A program made the position numbers and the translations under genes. Positions 1 to 11,785 of a DNA stretch of 64,000 nucleotides are shown here, one piece after another. Every line of letters starts with the position of its first letter. Positions within the stretch are counted from its first letter, which is position 1. The DNA lies in NCBI GenBank assembly GCA_023614405.1, contig CM042684.1, positions 537,462,682 through 537,526,681 of the forward strand. The letters are read 5' to 3'. The DNA is from Avena insularis. Taxonomy: Eukaryota > Streptophyta > Magnoliopsida > Poales > Poaceae. The notes beneath the pieces are model-generated. The model was not told the DNA's origin and searched no databases. It saw nothing but the letters and a program-made list of their open reading frames with translations.

Positions 1-1129
1 ATGATTGATCATATACACCTAGTGAACTTGCATTGGAAAGAAGAGGTGTTAATTGTCCTGTCATTGCTCATCGATATATAACCTGCATTTTTTATCGCTC
101 GACACCTAGTCATGGGAGGTTGTAGCATCCCAAGTGTCTAACACTTGCAATGCTACATGTTCCAGTCAATATATAATGCTAACCCTACCTGTCATTATTG
201 CATCATCATAATATCACGCTCATGTCACCATGCCACATTACATTTGAGCATCATATTAAAACTATACCATTTGATTCTTCTCCTCATATGGATTTGTCTT
301 GCATATTATTATTTTGCTTCTTGATATATTGTATTTGTCTTTTGATATATTGTTATATGATTAATATGAGTTGAGGGCATCTCTCTTGCAAATCCTTCCA
401 TCTCACTAACTTGACAACATCACTTCCTCGTGTGCCATCGCAAATTTAACCAAATACTTGTATGTGGGTTTTTGTATTTTCTTTTGGCATTTAAACATCT
501 AGCTCACATATGAGGGGTTTGGTTCTTCTAGTGTTAACACACTTGGCCTTCTATATTGCATGTCCCATGCAAGCAATTCATCCTTATCTAGTTGTTTGTT
601 CGTTTTTGTTCTTGCCTAATTTGCAAGTGTGAGTTAATTTAAGTTCACCTCAAATTCAAATAACCTAATCTAATCCTACCACACTACCAAGCTACCCTAG
701 CTAATCCAACTCCCCAACTAATCTAGTTTCCTAAGTGTGGCCATGCATGAGTCAAGTGTGTGAGTGTATGTGTCCATGTGCACCTTCCCTCTCCCTCCCT
801 CTCTCTCTGCCTAAGATCAAACCATCTCCACATGCTTGGTCCCTATCCCATATAGATTGAGATCAGATCGAGACCCCCTTCCTCTCTTCTTCCTCCAAGA
901 GGCGGAAATGCAATCCCCCCAGGAGCCCCCCCCCCCCCCGGGCACCATCTGTGCCCTCTGTTTGTTGAAGATTCATGCTATCCGTTTTACAAAATAACCC
1001 TCCCACCACACTTTTTGTCTATTGTAGTTTTGTTGTTCAGCTCCTAGCGTTTTCAGGTTTTATACATATTTCGTTCATTTTTCAACATAGATTCATTCAA
1101 GATTTTTCCACATAGAACGTGGTGTTCCA

Positions 1130-1352
1130 CATTTTTCAACACAGATTCATTTTATATAATCCAAGAATCATACATTTTTCAACACAGATTCATTCAAGAT
1201 AATCCAAGAATCCAAGAATCATACATTTTTCAACACAGATTCATTCAAGATAATCCAAGAATCCAAGAATCATACATTTTTCAACACAGATTCATTCAAG
1301 ATAATCCAAGAATCATACATTTTTCAACACAGATTCATTCAAGATTCATAGA
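1130..1352. repeat. Tandem repeat, 51/43-bp unit
   Basis: About four to five head-to-tail copies of a unit containing CATTTTTCAACACAGATTCA followed by TTCAAGATAATCCAAGAATC. Units are 51 bp when an 8-bp sub-motif (CCAAGAAT) is doubled and 43 bp when it is single. Downstream, to about 1,790, the same words (CAAGAT, CCAAGA, AGATCC) recur as irregular low-complexity sequence. Non-coding. Confidence 0.85.
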
Positions 1353-1834
1353 CAATAATATTCATCCAAGAATTTATTCAAGATTCATCCAAGAATCACT
1401 AGAACAAAATCACATAGATATATCCATACACGATCCATGCACAATCTAGAACAAGATAAAAAGTTTTGTCCATCAAAGATTCGTCCAAAATCAAAGGTCC
1501 ACTTTTTTTGGTCCATCACAGATTCGTCCAGATACATAGATCCAAAGATACACAAAATCAAAGATACACAGATTCATCCAGAACAAAATCAAAGATCCAA
1601 AGATACACAAATCGTCCATCAAAGATACACAAAATCACACTTTTTCAAGGTCCATCAAAGATTTGGCCAAAAATGTTTCAAGATCCACTCATATTTTCAT
1701 CTCAGAGTCAATCAAGATCCAGCCAAAACTTGATCTGGATCTCAGATTCAATCAAGATCTAGCCAAAAACATCAACCAGATCTGGATCTTGACAAAAAAA
1801 TCGAAAAGGAAACGGAGAGGGGGAGATGGATCAG

Positions 1835-2014
1835 GGCACTCCAGGCCGGCGTGTGGTCGTCGTCTTCCCGGCCGTCGCGCGTGGTCGACGGGGGTGCGAG
1901 GCGGTGGAGAGAAACCGCCGGCGGTGCACTCCAGGCCGGCGCGTGGTCATCGTCTTCACGGCCGGTACACGTGGTCGACGGGGTGCAAGGAGGTGGAGAG
2001 AAACCGCCGGCGCA
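1835..2014. repeat. Direct tandem duplication, about 90 bp x 2
   Basis: Two adjacent copies begin with GCACTCCAGGCCGGCG (1,836 and 1,926) and end with GGAGAGAAACCGCCGGCG. They lie in a very G-rich stretch (to about 2,170) of GGAGG/GGTGG words. The reading frames through it are compositional (Arg/Gly or Pro/Ser) and I do not regard them as genes. Confidence 0.8.
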
Positions 2015-4513
2015 TGGGGGAGGTGGGGAGCACGGGGGAGGAGGGGTGGGGGAGGCGACGAGGTGGAGGAGGGGGTGGGGGAGGCGGCGAGGTGGAAGAG
2101 AGGTGGGAGACGACGAGGTGGAAGATGGGTCGGGAAGGCGTCGATGTGGAGGAGGTGGGGGCGACGGGGCCTGGGACTAGGATTAGTCCTCTCACTGAGG
2201 ACTACGGGATGAATAAATTTTTTCGGATGGCTAAAATACAAAATAACCGGTGACGACGATTCATGCTGACTTTGCACGAATCTCCAACAAACCTGCGGCA
2301 AAAATGATGCCGGAAGCCCCTCTTACAGTATTGTCCAAGAGGGCGGTGTCCAAAACCCTCACTTCTTCGTCCACCTCCCCAACCCGGCGGTCTGGAGCAC
2401 CCCACCACGAACCAAGCGTACCTCGGCGTCAGGAGCATGGCGTGGAGCAATGAGCGAGGAGGAGGCGCCCCCTGTCGACGCCATCGTCCCTGTGCACTGC
2501 AGCAGTGCCGGCGCGCCTTCCTCGGCACCCTCGCTGCCATCGTCCTCCGCCGTTCTTCCGGCCTCGCCTACGTGGTTCCTGCAGCTCTGTTCCTCGATTT
2601 CTCCCGGCCGCCTCAGCCCGAATCCAGCGACCACCAGCACGCGCCTACAAATACACTACTTCCAGATTTCAGCAGAATCAAACCATGCCCAGAGTTGGCC
2701 GGAATCTTCATCACAAATTCGCTGCACCTCACGTGTCTGCCTGACGAAAATTCAGTCCGCGACAGGCAGTGTTATTTTCCACCTCTCTTCATCGCGAGTT
2801 TCCGACCAGAACCAATGTATCTTCGCCCTACGTGCATTTCCAATGTCTCAGCTACGAGCATCTCGGCATCATCAAGCAAAGATCGGTCGATCTCACTGTT
2901 TTCAGGTGTAGTTAATTTGACCGTTTAACAGTTTAAACTGTCTCTGTTCGTCACTGTTTTCCCAGCGTTATAGTCCATCTCCGGCCATATTATTCACAGC
3001 TTTCTAAACTTGCTTGTACCCTCTCCTCTTACCAACAAACTCCGATCAAATCGGAGCTCAGACGCTCTCGCAATCATCCGCCGATTTTGGCTCTATCTCT
3101 CTGTCTATATACCAGCAAAACAGTGCCATGTTCTCGAATTTTTCCCGTCTAGCTCAATGGTTCCCTGGCGAGTTTCTTTGCACCTATCTACTCTCCTTTG
3201 TTCCACCTGCGTACAGAAACAAACGGTACTCAAATAGGAGGTCTGAGTCTGCTCGGAATCATGCGACGAAAATCGATCGAGCTAACTGAACTTGCGCTGA
3301 TCATATTCAGTTATGATTCAGTTCAACCCGGCAGTCCTGTTGGTTTCACAAAATCATCCCTGACAATTCCCCTTTCAAACCCACATCCCTGCCCTCTGTT
3401 TATCTTGTCAAATATTGAAATATAATAAATATTTTTGGAATATTATTAAATGCTTTAATATATGATAAATCACATATTTTTATTGCTAAATCCAAATATT
3501 ACAAATAATATATGTTTTCTTATTAGAGAAATGCTAGGAAGATGAATATGCTATTTAAAATAAATTCTGGGCATTTAAAATTTTCGAATTAATTAAATAT
3601 TAATAAATGCCATTTTTCTTAATTAATTCATAACTTTAATTCCGTAATTTCAAATTCGACAAATAATATGTCTAAATTGATTAGCGTGACAAGCCCGTTA
3701 TGTTTATGCATTTTATGTTATTAATTGAAGCATGCATCATATAAATATTAAGAAAACAACAAGGTTTATGGGAGTAAAACATGCCTAAATAAATAAATAA
3801 AGTGCACTGTTATGTTCTCACATCTCATCCATGCAATTGTGCACCATTCCATCACGGCATACCTTGTTTGCTTGTTGCATATATTCATATGGTTGTGCAC
3901 TTTATTTATTATGGCTCTTTGTATGTTTGGCTTTTATTCCGGACAAACGCCAAGCAAGAGAACTTCAGGAGAACCAAAAGTACTACTCAGATCCTGGTTA
4001 CCCTACTGCTGATCCGACAGGCAAACAATTCTCCATACTTGTATTACATATAGCATCTATGCATCTATCTTATTCTTGCATCATTGAGTCATGATTGCAT
4101 TAAATTGAATCCCAAGTATTGTATAGCCTTTACTTTTAAATCCCACCGAAGCTTGTACCCTCAATCTTATGAACCATTATTACAGGAGTTGTTTGAGTCA
4201 CGCGAGTCGTAGAATTGCATGTGTAGGGTTTGTGCGAGTATTTGGATAATGAGGTACGTAAACAACTTAAACTGTGTAGTAATAGGATAACTAAAGAAAG
4301 TGGCGCCGATGGGTAATAGCTGTTATTTGGTTCTTTCATACTTACTTGTGTCCCGTAGGACCCGGGTGCTTGATTCTTGTTCCTTGACTATCGCACTATC
4401 CGCATGTGGGACCATGAATCCCCTTAGCCCGAGGTTGATTCACACTTTATTTCTTGAGGCCACAAAGTAGTTTGGAGCATTATTAGTATCCTGTAGTTAT
4501 GTCATACTTTACT

Positions 4514-4862
4514 TGATGCAGCCCACTCTATGGACGTCCCTACATCTACACCAACAAGTCCACCAAGTGGACCAATGACTCGCACCCGAGCCAAGCTGCT
4601 ACAAGCTAAGGTTAACTTGATCCTCTCCTCGTGTGACTTTGATACATCTTTGTATGGCTTGCTACTTCATGCAAATACACTGTGAATTCTCAGATATGAA
4701 GCTCCAATGCATCACCAAGCCCCTACGGATGAAGTACAAGGAGCAGGACGAGAATAACACGTTGCTAAAGCTGATCACACCGGAGTCTCTGGTCCAGAAG
4801 ATCGAAATCTCCGAACCACCACACCGGAGTCTCCGACCCACCTCCGGACCGAGGCCAGGGAC
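4514..4862 (+). mobile_element. Gypsy 5' LTR remnant
   Basis: This aligns along its length with 20,163-20,527 of the 3' LTR (shared words include CCTACATCTACACCAACAAG and GCTTGCTACTTCATGCAAAT). It stops abruptly after GGACCGAGGCC, where the right copy continues. The rest of the 5' LTR, the primer-binding site and gag are missing. Confidence 0.8.
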
Positions 4863-5865
4863 ATAATAATCTCTATCTTATCTCAATCATATGATAGGGT
4901 TTCTCCATCTCTCCAAGAACTAAAGATCTACTCAGACATGGAGGCAATCAACATCATGGCAATGGTAATGGAAGCAATTGTAAATGGTTCTTGTATAAAT
5001 CCATAACGAGTACGGTAATTACAACAAGATCTAGATGGGATGAAGATGGGATGGGCGGAGATGATGGTGGTGCAGCGGTTGATGAAGATGAAGATCGATG
5101 CCTCGAAGATGGATCCTTTGGGCAAGTTCCCCCTCCAGATGCCTTCCGAAGGTGAGGTTTCAGCGATTTCTGGGTGTTCTATATGTCGTCTCTCCGATCC
5201 AGTTGCACAGGGTGAAACTATTTGAGGAGGCGGTGGCGGTGCCAACTATACGACCGGAACTATATGGCCAGAATTTTTATTCTCGTCGTATAGTTGGTAG
5301 TTGAACCGTCTGTATGCCTTGATTGCTTCGGTTTTTTTTTCTGGTATTATTGATATTTTCCAAATAAGCGATTTACGTAGATTTTGACTTTTTTTCTCCC
5401 TAATACAACTGCTCCAAGAATTGTCTATTGTATCCATCATCTGTCCTGATCCTGGTGAAAATAGACATAAAATATGCGCGCGAATGCTATAAAATATAAA
5501 GATCATACAACTACAGTGCAAAATAATAATATAAAACATGATACAAATATGCACTCATCAACCGGCCCAATCCTATACACCGGCTCCCGTACCTGTACGC
5601 TGGCTTGGAACCTGTACGCCTGACACCGAGCAATGGTTGCGCAATCTCGGCTCCAAGTACGTGCATGGTATAGTGCATGTGCATGGACATAACTGATGAT
5701 TGATGTTCCGTAGAACTCCAACTGGTCGCTCGGACCCACATGCATGCAGGGCGATCAACTAGCTAAGGAGGTCCATGCACATGCATATTGTCTCGTCCGC
5801 TGAATCTATACTTGTACTTGAAATTTACCAATATATACTGAGAAGGACACTCTGCTTTATGCACA
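4863..5865. other. Unassigned sequence between gypsy LTR remnant and pol
   Basis: No gene supported. A run of GATGATGG/GATGAAGATG words at 5,040-5,110 gives short compositional ORFs. Around 5,240-5,310 there is a short inverted repeat (CAACTATACGACCGG against CGTCGTATAGTTG), which could be a small hairpin or MITE end, but I could not place terminal repeats and a TSD. Confidence 0.4.
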
Positions 5866-6893
5866 AAAATACATCGAACACGCCTTTAAGACCAAACTTG
5901 GTCTCTATGAATAATTGGTCATGCCTTTTGGCTTATCTAATATCCCATCCACCTTCATGCGCCTTATAAATTATATTTTGCATTCTCTCATTGGAAAAAA
6001 GTGTTGTTGTCTATTTCGATGATATACTTGTTTATAGCAAGTCACTTGAGAAACATGTTACACATGTCAAGGAGGTCTTGCAAATCCTTCGACATGAAAA
6101 GCTATATGCTAATCTTTCCAAGTGCACTTTTTCTAAAGACAAGTTGATTTTTCTTGGATTTGTCGTTTCTTCGAAGGGCATTGAAGTTGATATTTTCAAG
6201 GTAAAGGACATACGATATTGGCCCATCCCCACAAATATGAGTGAACTCCAAAGTTTTCATGGGTTGGCTGGTTTCTATTGTCGCTTTGTGAAAGACTTTT
6301 CTACCATTGCTTGTCCTCTCAACGAGTTGACCAAAAAGAATGTCACCTTCGTGTGGGGTAAGGCACAACAAAAAGCTTTTGATGAACTTAAACGAGGCTC
6401 ACCGAAGCAACTCTTCTTGCGTTACCGGATTTCGCAAAAACTTTTGAGATAGAGTGTGACGCTAGTGGTATTGGCATTGGAGGAGTCCTCATGCAAAATA
6501 GATGTCCTAGTGCCTACCATAGTGAGAAACTTGATGGCAACGCCTCAATTATCCGATTTATGACAAAGAGCTTTTTGCCTTAGTCTGTGTCCTCTAAGTT
6601 TGTCAACATTACCTTTGGCCAAAGGAATTTATCATACATTCCGACCATGAGTCATTGAAATATCTCAAAGGCCAAGCCAACTTGAGCAAGAGACACGCTA
6701 AGTGGGTCGAGTTTATGGAGTCTTTTTCGTGCATTGTCAAGTATAAGAAGGTTAAAGATAATATAGTTGCGAACGCTTTGTATCGCAAGCACACAAGCCT
6801 TCTTACTCGACTTGAAGTAAACATGTTGGGTCTTGATGAAATCAAAACTTTGTATGCTTTTGACCCGTTCTTTGAACTAATTTTTGCAAAGTG
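5866..6893 (+). pseudogene. Ty3/gypsy pol relic: reverse transcriptase and RNase H
   Basis: Reading the frames in turn gives the gypsy RT core: AFKTKLGLYE, MPFGLSNIPSTFMRL, then the catalytic box YFDDILVYS (about 6,012-6,038). The thumb/connection region (LGFVVSSKGIEVD, GLAGFYCRFVKDFS) and RNase H start (FEIECDASGIGIGGVLMQ) follow, then the RNase H end [11 protein letters not shown] and [14 protein letters not shown]. It is dead: a stop at 5,912-5,914 replaces the usual Trp of the YEWLVMPFG motif, there is a frameshift at an A run near 5,995-6,000, another near 6,394, and stops around 6,580-6,660. The relic ends exactly where an LTR starts at 6,894. It probably belongs to the element whose LTRs are at 4,514 and 20,163. 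Confidence 0.85.
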
Positions 6894-7518
6894 TGATACG
6901 TTGCAAACGTATCTATAATTTTTGATGTTCCATGCTTGGTTTTTATTTACTTTCTTATGTTTTGCCTACACTTTGGAGTATTTCTATACACTTACTTGGA
7001 CTAACCTATTAAAAATATGCCACAGTGCCAGTTGTCTGTTTTCTGGTGTTTTTGGTTCCAGGAAAGTCAGAAAATGAATATTCTCGGAATTGGACCGGAC
7101 AAAAGCCAAAGTCGATATTTTACCGGAAGACTCACGGAGCCAGAAGATGAGACGGAGAGCGGCCACAGGGTGTCCACACCATGTGGTGGCATGGGCTAGC
7201 CCTAGACGTGCCACCAGGTGGTGTGGGCCCCCTGGCCGCCCACCGACCTTGCCTCTTCGCCTATAAGAAGCCTCCCGATGCATAAACCCTAAATCGTCAA
7301 GCCTCCAGCCACGAAAAGTTCCAAGAGCCTTGCCGCCACCAAGGGGAGATTTGGGGACAGAAAGTCTCTGTTCAAGACTGTCGGACGGGAAGTGCCTTGA
7401 GCCATCTCCATCGATCTCCACCACCATCTCCATCGCCGTTGCCGATTCCCATGATGAGGAGGGAGTAGTTCTCTCTCGAGGCTATGTAGAGCTCATTGGG
7501 AACCCCAAGAGGAAGGTA
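6894..7518 (+). mobile_element. TGATAC-family LTR fragment, plus strand
   Basis: Starts TGATACGTTGCAAACGTATC and is similar over its first 400 bp or so to the reverse-oriented LTR ending at 9,061 and to the plus-strand copy starting at 63,084 (shared words: TTTGATGTTCCATGCTTGG, CAGGAAAGTCAGAAAATGAA). The rest of this copy diverges or is shuffled. It interrupts the gypsy pol relic and is itself cut off at 7,518 by the reverse LTR. Family name not assigned. Confidence 0.75.
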
Positions 7519-9061
7519 TGATAAGCACAACATCAAGTTTCCCTCAGTTATGAAACCAAGGTTTAATCGAACCAGTAGGAGCAAGGAAACATCCCAAAGG
7601 TGTTACTAGCTGAGCTTTGGTAGGGCGCACTACTGGTGCTAGTAGCAACGTGGAGACCTGCACAACACAACCACAGAACTTTGTCCCCAACTTGCGATGG
7701 GGTTGTCAATCTCATCGTGTTTTGCGGAAAACAAAGGATTAAACGTATCGAATGGAAAGAAGTAAAAGTTTGTAGAAAGTAAACACAAAGCGGTAAACAA
7801 TTTGTAGATTGTATGTAAAGACAAGGACCGGGATCCATAGTTCACTAGAGGTGGCTCTCCTTAGATAGATAACATGCTGGGTGAACAAATTACAGCGGGG
7901 CAATTGACAAACATCGAGAAAGCAATACATGCATATACTAATCATCTTGACTCCTTTGAGATTTGATTGGGCATTACAACATTATACATAGACCGCCATC
8001 CAACTGCATCTATGACTAATAATCCACCTTCAGGTTATCATCCGACCCCCCTCCAGTATTAAGTTGCAAGCAACAAATTATTGCTTTACGAACTGCGTGT
8101 AAACTAAACAATACGATTGTTCTATGAACAAAGGATTGTTGTTTTCTCCCTAGTAGCAACAACACATCTAGTACCTTAGAGATTTCTATCACTTCCCCAG
8201 ATTACCAGAGGCATGAACCCACTATCGAGCATAAATACTAACTCTTGGAGTTGCTAGCATCTACTTGGCCAAGATAGCTACTAACAACGGAAAGCATGCA
8301 AGATCTCAAATAACAAAGACATGATAGAATCAATAATCAATCTGAAATAGCATCTCAATATCCATCGGATCCCCGCAAACACAACATGTATGAATTACAA
8401 ATAGATGATCTTGATCATGAATGGAGCTCACAAGATCTAAACATGAAAGCACAAAGAAGGAGAAACCAGCCATCTAGCTACTACATGGATCCGTAGTCCA
8501 AGGATGAACTACTCACGCATCACACCGGAGGCTTGCATGGTGATGAAGAAGGCCTCTGTGGTGAATTCTCTCCGCAGGGTGCCGGGAAGAGCTTCAGACC
8601 CCTCCCGATCTAGGGATGGAGATGACAGCGGCTACAGACTCTTTCGTTGATTTTTGATCGGGTACTTAGGGTTTTCGTCCCGAGGGCATCTTATAGTCGG
8701 AAGGAGAGGCCGAGGGGGTGCCGGGAGCGGCCACACCACCCCTGGCGCGGGCCAGGCCTGGCCGCACCGCCAGGTGGTGTGGTGGCTCCCTGGCCGTTCT
8801 CCGTCTCGTATTCTGGCACTTGATCCCTTCCGCAAAAATAGGCACTTTGGCTTTTGTCTCGTCCAATTCCGAGAATATTCATTTTCTGACTTTCCTGGAA
8901 CCAAAAACAGCAGAAAACAGGCAGCTGGCACTGTGGCTCATGTTAATAGGTTAGTCCAAGAAATCATATGAAAAGTACTCCAAAGTTGGAACAAAACACA
9001 AGAAAGTGGATAAAACCAAGCATGGAACATCAAAAATTATAGATACATTTGCAATGTATCA
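7519..9061 (-). mobile_element. TGATAC-family LTR, full length, minus strand
   Basis: On the minus strand this is a complete-looking LTR of 1,543 bp, starting TGATACATTGCAAATGTATC at 9,061 and ending GTGCTTATCA at 7,519. It contains a TATA-like CTATAAGATG and is colinear with 63,084-64,000. No internal coding region adjoins it, so it is best read as a solo LTR or a truncated element. Flanking pentamers (AGGTA left, TGTCT right) do not match, so a rearrangement at one edge is likely. Its right edge abuts the truncated Sirevirus LTR. Confidence 0.75.
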
Positions 9062-9268
9062 TGTCTCCGCGTGCTTCACTTCAGTTTACTCGTTCCTCTT
9101 CCACTCGCTCTTTACTCGCTAGTAGATAGGTTTGCATATAGGGAAATTCCACCTAATAGTTTATCTAGAGAATTTACCCTTTATGCTAAGCCTAAAATTG
9201 AAAAAGAATTAAAAATTGGTGTAGCACCTATTCACCCCCCCCTCTAGGTGCCCATACGATCCATTTCA
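9062..9268 (+). mobile_element. Sirevirus 5' LTR remnant
   Basis: Last 207 bp of the 5' LTR, closely matching 19,803-20,011 of the 3' LTR and ending GATCCATTTCA in both. The missing upstream 1.1 kb was removed or replaced when the TGATAC LTR came to lie at 9,061. Confidence 0.85.
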
Positions 9269-9270
9269 AT

Positions 9271-9290
9271 TGGTATCAGAGCCCCGGCTC
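9271..9290 (+). promoter_or_regulatory. Primer-binding site (initiator Met tRNA)
   Basis: TGGTATCAGAGCCCC lies 2 bp after the LTR end. This is the standard plant copia priming site complementary to the 3' end of initiator methionine tRNA, and it fixes the element's plus orientation. Confidence 0.95.
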
Positions 9291-9320
9291 TTATTTCAGG
9301 CTTAACCGCCTAAGAGTAGT

Positions 9321-11780
9321 ATGGGTACCAAGGATGATGGAAATGAGGCTGTGGATAAGGTCACAATGGATGATCTCAAGTCGTTGGAAACAACCTTGTT
9401 GAAATCCTTTGAGGCTAAGATGGAGGAGATGAATCAAATGATTGCTCGCCTTACATCATCCATAGCCCCATCTCCATCCTCCTTTGAGGCTCCCACACCA
9501 TCATCTAAGGAAAAGGGTAACATCGGATCCAAGGATGATGATGTGGAAGGTGAAAAACTTAATGGTTCCACCTCCAAAAAGGGAAGTGGTAAGGAGGAAT
9601 ATAGTGAGGTTCGCCACGTATATTCCCCCGACCCACCTATCCCTCATCCTCGTATAAATAATAGGGGTGATCCACCCAAGCTCACTGCATCCTCCTTTAA
9701 TCAATGGCAATTCCTAATGAAATCTCATGTTTGCAGCTCCTATATTGAATTGTGGAGGATTATTGAAGAGGGTCTTCATATTGGAGATCAAACCAACCTA
9801 ACGAGAAGAGAAGTTGTGGATAGCCAGTTGAATGCCACCACTCTCCACATGATACAGCTGGGTGTGGGTCCCAAGGACATGCCACACATCGAACATCTCA
9901 ACACAACTAAAGAGGCTTGGGATGCTCTTACGGATCTTTTCGTTGGAAATGAAAGCATGAGAAGAAACAGGTATGATGCCCTTAGTAATGAAGCTGAGGG
10001 ATTCTACATGTTGGATGGTGAAAACCATGAGGACATGTATAGAAGACTCAAGGGCATCGCAACAACATTTCGAAAGCATGGGGCCACTCACATTGATGAT
10101 GCATGGATAAAAAGAAAATATGTGAGTGCCTTAATGCCTTTCGAGCCAACGGATTTGAAGAGCCTACAAGGTAGACACAACTATCATCAAATGACATCCA
10201 ATGAAGTCATGCGAGAAATGGCTTCATTCAAAGTGGCAGCAAAGAATGCTGAAGATGCCCGTGCTCGGGCCATTGGAATGCAAAAGGGTGTCAATGTGGC
10301 TCTCAAAGCCAATGTTGTTGAGCAAGAGGAAGATGAAGGAGCTTTTGAGGGAATTTCCATGGACTGCCCCGATGAGGTCAAACGTGCTCATGGTGAGTAC
10401 ATGGCATTCTATGCGAGGAATTTTTGGAAGGACCCTGCCAAAGCCAAGTCTGAAATTGAGCGCAAAAACGGGTCAAATGGAAGAAGAGAAAGTGGCCCAA
10501 GATTGAGAACTTGCTTCAACTGTGGTGATAGAATGCACTTTGTAGCCGAGTGTCCATATCAAAATAGAGAGGACAATGGTGGCAGGCTCATTCTTAAAGA
10601 GAAATCTAAAGCACCTAAGAAGAAGTCGTTCATTAAGAAGAATGGCCCTTTCAAGAAGCAACCCAAGATTGTCCTGGTAGCTCAAGAGGAATACTCATCC
10701 GCAAGTGAAGATGAAGAGGATGATGATAGTTCCCGCGAGGTGGCTGCTATAGCAACCACATCGACTCCTTCATCACTCTTTGACTCGCCGAACGAGAACG
10801 CCATCAACAACAACGCCACTTGCCTAATGGCAAGAGGGTTCGAGGTAATAACTTCTAGCTCTTCATTTCCTAAGACTAACATAATTTTGGATATGGATGA
10901 TCATGACAGTCTTAAAATGAAAGAAGAAGTTATTGCCTTGGATACTTTTTTCACTAACCTACAAGGTGAGCACAAACTCCATTTTGATGTTCTTATGAGT
11001 CAACTTGCTCAAGCCGAAGATCTCCTTGAAGAAAAGGGCAGAATTGAAAGAGAAGATGCCTTGGAGATAGCTTCTTTGAAGAATGCTTTGGAAGAGGAAG
11101 AGGAAGCTCGAGTATCTTTGGAAGAAAGACTCGAATCCCTTGAGGAGTCACAAGAAGAAGCTATAGCTCAGCTCATTAAAGAACGTGATCATGCTCTTGC
11201 CAAGGTAAAGAAACTAAAGAAAGAAAAGATTGACTTTGGGGCTGTTCATGCTAGACTTTTGGAGAAGTTTGATAATCTTGAAAGTGCTCACAAGGCATTG
11301 AAAAGTGATCATTCTGCTTTAAATGAGTCTCATGACCAGCTCCAAACTCAATTGAAACGGTATGATGTGCCAAGTACCTCCACTTCATCCTCTGAAAAAG
11401 AAGACCTTGCAAGAAGTTCTCAACACAAAGGTAAAGGGGTTATTGATGAGATACTGAGCAGGCAAAGGGCACACAATAGTAAAGAAGGTCTTGGTTACAT
11501 ACCTAAGACAAAGAGCAAGAAAAACAAGAAGAAGAAGAAGAAGAGCAAGACTGCTCTACCAAAGACTAGCAACATTGCCAATGACAAGACTAATTATGAT
11601 GGTTTTGCAGGGATCAACAATCCTAACTTTGAACTATATTGTGATTATTATGGTGATGTTTATGCTAGTTATGTAGGCCCTTATGATTGTTACATTCCTT
11701 GGTCTATTTGGGTTCCCAAGACCCTTGTTACTAACATGAGAGGACCCATTGAAAAATGGGTACCTAAAACCAAGAAGTAA
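9321..11780 (+). CDS. gag: Sirevirus Gag, 819 aa
   Basis: Capsid/nucleocapsid polyprotein of the retrotransposon, open from an ATG 51 bp after the LTR end to a TAA. The N-terminal third includes the copia gag core (FNQWQFLMKSHVCSSYIELW, about residues 127-146; AWDALTDLFVGNESMRRNRY). A single zinc knuckle CFNCGDRMHFVAEC (C-X2-C-X4-H-X4-C) starts near residue 398, followed by a Lys-rich stretch. The C-terminal half is an acidic, Glu/Lys-rich predicted coiled coil (about residues 540-690). This long tail fits Sirevirus Gag, which is larger than ordinary copia Gag. A Lys tract (KSKKNKKKKKKSK) precedes the end. The intact gag next to a broken pol suggests a fairly young or formerly trans-complemented copy; that is inference. 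Confidence 0.9.
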   Translation: MGTKDDGNEAVDKVTMDDLKSLETTLLKSFEAKMEEMNQMIARLTSSIAPSPSSFEAPTPSSKEKGNIGSKDDDVEGEKLNGSTSKKGSGKEEYSEVRHVYSPDPPIPHPRINNRGDPPKLTASSFNQWQFLMKSHVCSSYIELWRIIEEGLHIGDQTNLTRREVVDSQLNATTLHMIQLGVGPKDMPHIEHLNTTKEAWDALTDLFVGNESMRRNRYDALSNEAEGFYMLDGENHEDMYRRLKGIATTFRKHGATHIDDAWIKRKYVSALMPFEPTDLKSLQGRHNYHQMTSNEVMREMASFKVAAKNAEDARARAIGMQKGVNVALKANVVEQEEDEGAFEGISMDCPDEVKRAHGEYMAFYARNFWKDPAKAKSEIERKNGSNGRRESGPRLRTCFNCGDRMHFVAECPYQNREDNGGRLILKEKSKAPKKKSFIKKNGPFKKQPKIVLVAQEEYSSASEDEEDDDSSREVAAIATTSTPSSLFDSPNENAINNNATCLMARGFEVITSSSSFPKTNIILDMDDHDSLKMKEEVIALDTFFTNLQGEHKLHFDVLMSQLAQAEDLLEEKGRIEREDALEIASLKNALEEEEEARVSLEERLESLEESQEEAIAQLIKERDHALAKVKKLKKEKIDFGAVHARLLEKFDNLESAHKALKSDHSALNESHDQLQTQLKRYDVPSTSTSSSEKEDLARSSQHKGKGVIDEILSRQRAHNSKEGLGYIPKTKSKKNKKKKKKSKTALPKTSNIANDKTNYDGFAGINNPNFELYCDYYGDVYASYVGPYDCYIPWSIWVPKTLVTNMRGPIEKWVPKTKK

Positions 11781-11785
11781 TTTTC

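Larger units (their letters stand above)
1..4513. mobile_element. Old long LTR-like sequence, left segment
   Basis: I see no believable gene in this stretch. It is AT-rich with a G-rich island (about 1,800-2,200) and a GC-rich part (about 2,330-2,930). The many short overlapping reading frames show no recognisable domain. Its right edge joins cleanly to 21,178 once the gypsy insertion (TSD TTACT) is removed, and that right segment joins to 30,504 once the copia insertion (TSD CATCT) is removed. The joined sequence ends in GGTATTACA near 31,207, a typical LTR terminus. I infer one very long LTR or LARD-like repeat of several kb. A possible LTR start is TGTAGCATCC at 121, but no TSD supports it. 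The family is not named. Confidence 0.5.

Noticed and set aside
1130..1352. CRISPR-like regular repeats
   Set aside because: Units are contiguous tandem repeats without unique spacers, in a plant genome.
1663..2253. 196-codon Arg/Gly-rich ORF
   Set aside because: Compositional frame through a G-rich tandem duplication; several frames on both strands are equally open.
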